Shown: in pieces, positions 58,605-64,000 of the stretch
How positions within the stretch are numbered: position 1 is the stretch's first letter
How the letters are laid out: every line of letters starts with the position of its first letter
NCBI GenBank assembly: GCA_028705775.1
Contig: JAQWCW010000009.1
Span: forward strand, 1-64,000
Origin: Eubacteriales bacterium
GTDB taxonomy: Bacteria > Bacillota > Clostridia > Christensenellales > Aristaeellaceae
DNA: 64,000 bases
Direction: 5' to 3'
Made by a program: the position numbers and the translations under genes
Notes under the pieces: generated by a model
The model's database searches: none
What the model was told of the DNA's origin: nothing
What the model saw: the letters and a program-made list of their open reading frames with translations, nothing else

Positions 58605-60494
58605 TCACCTCATCTGAGTTCCTGTATAAATGATTGCCGGTCTTGCTCTGTACGTATCCTCCGACAGCATTACTCGTCCGACTTCAACGCCGTTCTGCTT
58701 CGTAATCCTGAATGTCTGATATACATAGCCGTCGCGCTTCTTCTGCGTAACATAGGTTTCATCAATATATGTTACGTATTTTCCATTGGTATCGGAGCGG
58801 TATTCGGGCTCTTCAGGCGCTTTAATCGTTTCTATAAGATTGGATTCAAGCTCGTAGGTTGTGTCTCCAAGCGACCTTCCGTACACATAGCAGTAGGTTA
58901 TAAGGCGCTTGGAATTGCTCGGGTCGGACATAACGCCGCAGAGGAAGTAGAGATTGCTGCCGGTGTTATTCTTGATTACCAAATCAATCGTTCTGTCGCG
59001 GGTGTACATAACGGTAGCGTCCTGACCAAGCTGCGTGTAATTGACGATATCGGAGTGGGCGGTGCGCTTCACGATATCCATGCCTGCAAGGAGCGCGCCC
59101 TGATATATCGTTGTGCTTGACTGGCAGACTCCGCCGCCTATGCCGTCCCGCAATTCGCCATAAGCATATTCAAGAGCCTCAAGGAAGCCGTTTTTCGCCG
59201 AACGCATTCCGACTTTCTTGTTAAAGCTCAGCTGCTGACCGTTTTCAAGCACAGTTCCGTTGATTCTGGAAAGCGAAAGCGCAACGTTGGAATTGCGGTT
59301 TTCGGTGCTTGTGTTGCTGATAACGGTCGTTGCTTTTCCGCGCAGAGTTCTGTCCAGCATAAGCTCCGTCTTTGTAACCTTCGGCGAAAGCGATATTGTA
59401 TGGATTGGCAGAATTGCGCTCTCCATATGCTCGACCTTCTGCATAACCTCGCTCAATGTAGCGTCGGTATCGAGCATTACTCCGCTTACTTCGTCCGTAT
59501 ATACGAACGGAGTATAGAAATTATCTCCGGTAAAATCGCTTACAGTTGCGTCTCTTGCTGGCGTATAGATGAATGCGGCGATTTCGTCCAGAAGCCTGCT
59601 TATCGGCTCCGTTGTGTAAGTAACCTGCGAGTAAAGATATACAGGGGTTTCGCTCAACGCGTCAAGCGCCGCTTTTCTCTGCTCGTTGTTTCCGACTCTG
59701 CCTATCGACCATGCCTCGTCAAGGCGAGTCGCAAGGTCAGTCTGCATTGAGATTGTATCGGGTGTAATCGTCCATACAAACCCATTGAAGGCGAGCTGAA
59801 CAAACCAGTTTGCATACCTCTGCTGCAAATTGCTCAGAGCTGCGTTATAGCCTTGCTCCGCGGTCATTCCGCCGAGCGGAATGTCGTCAAGATATATGTT
59901 TCCGGCAAATATTGCTTCATGGTCGGAGGTTTTGTCAATCACGCTTACCTGCGCCGCAATAAGAGCGTCATAAACCTTGAAGCCGCCGAAAACAAGCAGA
60001 CCGATTACGGCTGCAGCTATCGCGAGGGTAACGCCCAAAGGACGCTTGCGCTTAACAGGAGGCTTTTTGCTTCCGCCGCCGCTTGACGTGCGCTTGGGTC
60101 TGTCAATCGGTCTCGGCGAGAATCCGCCTGCGGCATACGGCGGTATATAGCCGCTGCCCGCGTTCTTAATCGGCGGCGTGCCGCCCTGCTGATAGGAAGA
60201 AGCCCTTCGCACGGGATGGTTAACCCCTGCGGAGCTTCTTGGCGAAGCGCCCTGCGGAGCGCCTGTATTGCGGGGAATGCTGTTTATACTGCCCTGCTGA
60301 TAAGGAATCGCGGCTTCCGTGTAATTCGGAGGATATGCTCCCTGCGGAGGCGCGGCAGAAAACGAAGGCGCACCGAACGTAATCCCGCCCTGCTGCGCCG
60401 GAATTTGCGGCGCGCCGGCAGGATACTGCGGAATCGGCTGCTGCTCGTTATATCCGCCCTTATAAGGGTTTCCTCCGTTACCGCTCTGCGTCAT
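58605..60494 (-). CDS. VanW-family protein with G5-like tail
   Basis: 629-residue membrane-anchored protein. A cytoplasmic N-terminus of about 150 residues is Pro/Gly/Gln-rich (QQPIPQYPAGAPQIPAQQGG), then RPKRTSSGGGSKKPPVKRKR and one membrane helix (LGVTLAIAAAVIGLLVFGGF). Outside lie two putative peptidoglycan-binding-type repeats (YLDDIPLGGMTAEQGYNAAL), the VanW domain (RNSNVALSLSRINGTVLENG, FNKKVG, IGGGVCQSSTTIYQGALLAG) and a G5-like C-terminus (ETYVTQKKRDGYVYQTFRIT). The ATG at 60494 has GGAGG. VanW proteins are linked to the cell wall; exact function is unknown. Confidence 0.93.
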   Translation of the reverse strand: MTQSGNGGNPYKGGYNEQQPIPQYPAGAPQIPAQQGGITFGAPSFSAAPPQGAYPPNYTEAAIPYQQGSINSIPRNTGAPQGASPRSSAGVNHPVRRASSYQQGGTPPIKNAGSGYIPPYAAGGFSPRPIDRPKRTSSGGGSKKPPVKRKRPLGVTLAIAAAVIGLLVFGGFKVYDALIAAQVSVIDKTSDHEAIFAGNIYLDDIPLGGMTAEQGYNAALSNLQQRYANWFVQLAFNGFVWTITPDTISMQTDLATRLDEAWSIGRVGNNEQRKAALDALSETPVYLYSQVTYTTEPISRLLDEIAAFIYTPARDATVSDFTGDNFYTPFVYTDEVSGVMLDTDATLSEVMQKVEHMESAILPIHTISLSPKVTKTELMLDRTLRGKATTVISNTSTENRNSNVALSLSRINGTVLENGQQLSFNKKVGMRSAKNGFLEALEYAYGELRDGIGGGVCQSSTTIYQGALLAGMDIVKRTAHSDIVNYTQLGQDATVMYTRDRTIDLVIKNNTGSNLYFLCGVMSDPSNSKRLITYCYVYGRSLGDTTYELESNLIETIKAPEEPEYRSDTNGKYVTYIDETYVTQKKRDGYVYQTFRITKQNGVEVGRVMLSEDTYRARPAIIYTGTQMR

Positions 60495-60513
60495 TTCATC
60501 CTCCAATGTAATT

Positions 60514-61383
60514 TCAGGAATTCTGAGGTTTTGATATCGCAGTTAATAGGTTCTCGCAGCAGGAGGACATATCCTGCCAGTATTTGCACATTCCGCCTAA
60601 CGGAGCGTGCATTGAGCCGTGTCCGTGATAGTCGCTTCCGCCTGTTACGATAAGCCCGCAGCGCTTTGCTATCGCCATAAGCGCGCCGATATCCCTGCCA
60701 ACGGATGTTGGATGGTACACCTCTATGCCCTTAAGCCCAAGGCTCGTCCACTCATCAATCAACTGCGAGAGTGACGGAAGCGGCAGTTTATAAAGGTATG
60801 GGTGCGCGAGAACAGGAACAAGCCCGCACTCCGCTATTTTGCTGATTATTTCGCCCGCATCCCTATGCGCGCGCGGTACATATCCTGCTTTTCCGACAGC
60901 CAGATAGCGCTCGCAGGCTTCGTCCACATCCTTGGCGTATCCCGCCGCAACAAGCTGATGACCGACGTGCATTCTGCCGATGCTTTTGCCGTCCGCGCGC
61001 GCAAGAGGAGTAAGTGAAATTCCTATCGCTTCAAGGCGGGCATAGATTTCAAGCATTCTGTCATCACGCTCCTTGCGCATGACCGAAAGAAAACCCATAA
61101 GCTCCTCAGAAGCAGTCACATCGCCGTAAGCCAGAATATGGTATTCATTTACGCCGCCTGTCGATATTTCAACTCCGGGGAGCACGGAAAGACTTGTGCC
61201 CTCAGCAGCCTGCTGAGCCATTGCTATGCCGCCCACTGCGTCATGGTCCGTTACGGCTAAAAGGTTAAGCCCCGCCCCCAGAGCTAGTGAAACAAGCTCT
61301 TTGGGAGAGGCGTCGCCGTCAGAAACGGTGGTATGAGTATGTAAATCGGCTGCAAGCTCTTTGTTAATTCTCGTCAGGCTCAT
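60514..61383 (-). CDS. PHP-domain phosphoesterase
   Basis: 289-residue metal-dependent phosphoesterase of the YciV/RnaseAM-like PHP group: ADLHTHTTVSDGDASPKELV, LAVTDHDAVGG, VLPGVEISTGGVNEYHILAY, LVPVLAHPYLYKLPLPSLSQ and GLIVTGGSDYHGHGSMHAPL, which carry the metal-binding His, Asp and Glu residues. Members hydrolyse 3',5'-bisphosphate nucleotides or RNA 5' ends. The open frame runs to 61464, but the ATG at 61383 gives the family start; it overlaps the ftsH stop by about 20 bases. It ends 19 bases before the VanW start. Confidence 0.92.
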   Translation of the reverse strand: MSLTRINKELAADLHTHTTVSDGDASPKELVSLALGAGLNLLAVTDHDAVGGIAMAQQAAEGTSLSVLPGVEISTGGVNEYHILAYGDVTASEELMGFLSVMRKERDDRMLEIYARLEAIGISLTPLARADGKSIGRMHVGHQLVAAGYAKDVDEACERYLAVGKAGYVPRAHRDAGEIISKIAECGLVPVLAHPYLYKLPLPSLSQLIDEWTSLGLKGIEVYHPTSVGRDIGALMAIAKRCGLIVTGGSDYHGHGSMHAPLGGMCKYWQDMSSCCENLLTAISKPQNS

Positions 61384-63382
61384 GGAACGCCTCAGTGTCA
61401 TCGTCGCCAACCTGCGGCATATGCGGAATTCCGGCAGCTGAAGGCGCGTCAGGCTCGGATTCAAGCTCCGGCTCGGGTTGAATTACCGGCTTTTCGGGGG
61501 CGATATAAGGAATGCCCTCCATGAAGCAGCGGAATTCATCCTTTGAAACGGTTTCGCGCTCAACAAGCAGCTCGGAAAGCGCAATCAGCTTATCCTTGAA
61601 GCTGATAAGCGTGTTATAAGCCGTTTCATAGCAGCCTTCAACAATGCGCTTTACCTCGCTGTCGATTGCCGCTGCAACCTCCTCGGAATACTCCTGACTG
61701 TGCGCAAAATCCCGTCCGAGGAAAACCTCTTCATCTCCGGAGAGATAAACATGACCCAAGGATTCGCTCATTCCGTACTTGGTAACCATCGCCTTGGCGA
61801 GCTGCGTCGCGTACTTAAGGTCGCTCTGCGCGCCTGTTGAAACATCGCCGAGCATTAGCTTTTCAGCCGCGTTTCCGCCAAGTGACATTGCAATTCTGTC
61901 AAGAATCTGACTCTTTGTGATAAAATCGCTTTCCTTGCTGGGAAGCACCAATGTATGACCGCCGGAGGTTCCTCTGGGAACAATAGTGACGAGGTGAACA
62001 TCGTCGCAGTTGGGAAGCACATGGCCGACGATGGCGTGACCGCCCTCATGGAGCGCGACCATCTTCTTATCCTCAGGCGTAACCTTATGGCTGCGCTTTT
62101 CGGGGCCCATCTGTACGCGCTCAACCGCTTCGCGCAGTATGTCGTTATCAATGGTTTTGCGGCGATTTCTTGCAGAAAGGATAGCCGCCTCGTTCATTAT
62201 GTTTTCAAGGTCAGCGCCGGTTGAAAACGGGGTTTGCTTCGCAAGCTCGCGAAGGTCAACATCCTTTGCAAGAGGCTTTCCGCGGGAATGCACCTTAAGC
62301 ACAGCCTCGCGCCCATCAAGGTCGGGATAATTAACTGTAACCTGCCTGTCAAAACGGCCGGGGCGAAGAAGCGCAGGGTCAAGAATGTCGCGGCGGTTAG
62401 TCGCCGCCATTACGATTACGCCCTCGTTATTGGAGAAGCCGTCCATTTCAACGAGAAGCTGATTAAGCGTCTGCTCGCGCTCATCATGACCGCCGCCCAT
62501 TCCTGCGCCGCGGTGTCTGCCTACCGCGTCGATTTCATCAATGAAGATTATACTCGGCGCTGCTTTTTTTGCCTGGTCAAATAAATCGCGAACGCGGCTT
62601 GCGCCCACGCCTACGAACATTTCAACAAAATCAGAGCCGCTTATTGAGAAGAACGGTACGTTTGCCTCGCCGGAAACCGCTTTGGCAAGCAGGGTTTTGC
62701 CTGTACCGGGAGGGCCCACGAGTAGCACACCCTTCGGAATGCGCGCGCCCATGTCGGTATACATCTTCGGGTTTTTAAGGAAGTCAACGATTTCGCGAAG
62801 TTCTTCCTTTTCCTCGTCCTCGCCTGCCACATCGGCAAACGTTACCTTGTTTTTCGGGTCAGCCATACGCGCGTGGCTTTTTCCGAAATTCATTACCTTG
62901 TTATTTCCGCCGCCCTGAGAGCGCATGATGAAAAGCCACAGCGCTATCATAAGCACAATCATGATAATCGTGGGCAGAAGCTCAATATACCAAGGCGTGC
63001 TTATCGGCGCGCGGTAATCAACGGTAAAACCGTAATCGGAGGTTGTCAGCTCCGTTGCGGCTACGCCTTTTTTAGCCGCATAGATGGCTTTTATATCGTT
63101 ATTGAAAACTTCCTCGCTGCCGATATTAGTTTCAAAATCATACTTTGCGGGGAAGTCGCTCAGGGAAATCTTCGAGCCGTTGTAAAGACCGACCATTGTC
63201 GTTCCATTGCTCGAAATCGCGACGCGCGAAACTTCGCCTTCGCTTATTTTTGTAAGCAAAGTGCTGTATTCTATACGCCTGTTGACCGTTGTCCCCATTC
63301 CGTTAATGAGAAGAGCCACTATAATAAACGCGGCAATCAGGCAAATATACATCATAAATCCGCGTCCGGTCTTTTTGTTCAA
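61364..63382 (-). CDS. ftsH: ATP-dependent zinc metalloprotease FtsH
   Basis: Membrane AAA+ protease for quality control of membrane and regulatory proteins, also needed for sporulation in Bacillus. The 672-residue protein has two membrane helices ([20 protein letters not shown] and [20 protein letters not shown]), Walker [13 protein letters not shown], Walker [12 protein letters not shown], the SRH region [20 protein letters not shown], and the zinc site [10 protein letters not shown] with [11 protein letters not shown] as the third ligand. The C-terminal tail is acidic and Pro-rich. The start is a TTG at 63382 with GGGAGG upstream. Confidence 0.97.
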   Translation of the reverse strand: MNKKTGRGFMMYICLIAAFIIVALLINGMGTTVNRRIEYSTLLTKISEGEVSRVAISSNGTTMVGLYNGSKISLSDFPAKYDFETNIGSEEVFNNDIKAIYAAKKGVAATELTTSDYGFTVDYRAPISTPWYIELLPTIIMIVLMIALWLFIMRSQGGGNNKVMNFGKSHARMADPKNKVTFADVAGEDEEKEELREIVDFLKNPKMYTDMGARIPKGVLLVGPPGTGKTLLAKAVSGEANVPFFSISGSDFVEMFVGVGASRVRDLFDQAKKAAPSIIFIDEIDAVGRHRGAGMGGGHDEREQTLNQLLVEMDGFSNNEGVIVMAATNRRDILDPALLRPGRFDRQVTVNYPDLDGREAVLKVHSRGKPLAKDVDLRELAKQTPFSTGADLENIMNEAAILSARNRRKTIDNDILREAVERVQMGPEKRSHKVTPEDKKMVALHEGGHAIVGHVLPNCDDVHLVTIVPRGTSGGHTLVLPSKESDFITKSQILDRIAMSLGGNAAEKLMLGDVSTGAQSDLKYATQLAKAMVTKYGMSESLGHVYLSGDEEVFLGRDFAHSQEYSEEVAAAIDSEVKRIVEGCYETAYNTLISFKDKLIALSELLVERETVSKDEFRCFMEGIPYIAPEKPVIQPEPELESEPDAPSAAGIPHMPQVGDDDTEAFHEPDEN

Positions 63383-63419
63383 GCCTCAAACCTCCCTACA
63401 TGAATCCAAATTACAGAGC

Positions 63420-63448
63420 ATTATACCATAAAGATTCTTTCCATGCAA
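63420..63448 (-). promoter_or_regulatory. Promoter for ftsH-PHP-vanW-caspase-like genes
   Basis: Minus strand: -35 TTGCAT (63443-63448), 17-base spacer, perfect -10 TATAAT (63420-63425), 38 bases before the ftsH start. The rest of the gap to 63558 shows nothing else that I can support. Confidence 0.8.
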
Positions 63449-63558
63449 TCAGTACATTGGCGAAAAACGGCGAAATCACGCTCATAAAATGTCCTATGAA
63501 TCTATTGCTTCCATGGGTTTTCATGCCTTTTTCCGCTATAAGATTGTTTACAAAAATG

Positions 63559-64000
63559 TTACCTTTTCCGCTCCCGTGGCATCAGGATTGCAGAAACGGC
63601 TGTCAGTATCGTAAAAGCAAGATTACCATCTGCGCCTTCAATAATTCTGATATAGGCGCAGGCAAAGGAAGCGCAGAGCGCAAGAAGCGCGGAAAGAACG
63701 AGCCTTTCCCTTGAAACGGCGGAGATTATAAGAATCATCAGCATCAGCTTTTCGGCAGTTATTGCTCCGGCGCCGCAGGCAAGCGCGCCGACTGCGCCGG
63801 AAACAGCGCAAGCGATGATTGCGACGGCTACCGTCATACGCTCAGTTTTTATTCCCATATCAGACGCGGAGCGGCAGCTTTCCCCTGCCGCCTTCATGGA
63901 AAGCCTGAGCTTTCTCACGAAAATAAGTGTTGCCGATATTGCGATGAATAATGCCGAAGCTATAATCAGAACCGTATTATTGTCAAGCGCCGTTTTCGAG
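63559..64000 (-). CDS. Membrane permease, partial (5' end outside window)
   Basis: The minus-strand frame is open from 63559 to the window edge (about 146 codons seen), so the gene starts outside. It has several hydrophobic helices (LIIASALFIAISATLIFV, VAVAIIACAVSGAVGALAC, LMLMILIISAVS, LVLSALLALCASFACAYI, AFTILTAVSAIL) and a cytoplasmic loop SMKAAGESCRSASDMGIKTE in the place where metal-ABC (ZnuB/ABC-3) permeases have a similar loop. The end (GADGNLAFTILTAVSAILMP) also recalls that family. Identity is tentative; other permeases are possible. Confidence 0.45.
   Translation of the reverse strand, partial: SKTALDNNTVLIIASALFIAISATLIFVRKLRLSMKAAGESCRSASDMGIKTERMTVAVAIIACAVSGAVGALACGAGAITAEKLMLMILIISAVSRERLVLSALLALCASFACAYIRIIEGADGNLAFTILTAVSAILMPRERKR

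Overview
The window looks like a chromosomal segment of an endospore-forming, Gram-positive anaerobe of the class Clostridia, probably an uncultured gut-type lineage. The evidence is an uninterrupted sigK, a complete spoIIIA operon (AA to AH), dipicolinate synthase dpaAB, a V-type ATPase operon, LL-diaminopimelate aminotransferase (dapL), an ATP-type PEP carboxykinase, a PASTA kinase/PP2C pair, RNase J and an Asp23/AmaP module. No genus can be named from the sequence. Coding density is very high: no gene-free gap exceeds 300 bases, and start/stop overlaps are common. I see no tRNA, rRNA, CRISPR array, insertion sequence or prophage. Almost all genes lie on the minus strand; the exceptions are an XRE/S24-like regulator (11517-12239) and a block of dpaA, dpaB, an exported protein and ftsK/spoIIIE (51326-57037).

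Layout. 1-7469: V-type ATPase operon (G/H-I-K-E-C-F-A-B, with B cut by the window edge), whose rotor subunit carries the full set of sodium-binding residues. 7505-8650: upp and rpiB. 8820-11321: dapF, dapL and a GtrA-family protein. 11517-13889: the XRE/S24-like regulator converging on pckA across a shared terminator. 14024-25952: the conserved Firmicutes translation and cell-wall-signalling cluster priA-def-fmt-rsmB-rlmN-prpC-prkC-rsgA-rpe-(small membrane protein)-rsmA, driven by a good promoter in front of priA. 26041-31373: sigK, a U32 peptidase-family protein, mltG, ylbF-like and rnj. 31663-37127: an RseC-like protein, spoIIIAH to spoIIIAA and an L,D-transpeptidase. 37212-40059: thiI, its cysteine desulfurase and a small membrane protein. 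40138-47240: a DUF212 (PAP2-like) protein, ispA, xseB, xseA, folD, a Kae1-like ATPase, nusB, a DUF2273-like protein, amaP and asp23. 47333-51139: hisS, a Zn-ribbon protein, an acyl-CoA synthetase and an XRE-cupin regulator. 51326-57037 (plus): dpaA, dpaB, an RsiV/DUF3298-like exported protein and ftsK/spoIIIE. 57038-63382: a secreted caspase-like protein, a VanW/G5 protein, a PHP phosphoesterase and ftsH. The right edge holds a partial membrane permease.

The genes are mostly housekeeping and sporulation. The less ordinary signals are: a structured, about 220-nt leader of the RNase J gene with competing helices; a sigK start site whose Shine-Dalgarno sequence lies inside a terminator-like hairpin; a sigma-E-like promoter placed so that transcription starts inside the thiI terminator; a terminator for ftsK embedded in the last codons of the opposing caspase-like gene; an RsmB with a roughly 200-residue Arg/Pro/Gly-rich tandem-repeat N-terminus; and the secreted caspase-like protein with a C-terminal FlgD-like fold. 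I found no obviously new multi-gene system; the regulatory RNA elements are the best candidates for something undescribed.
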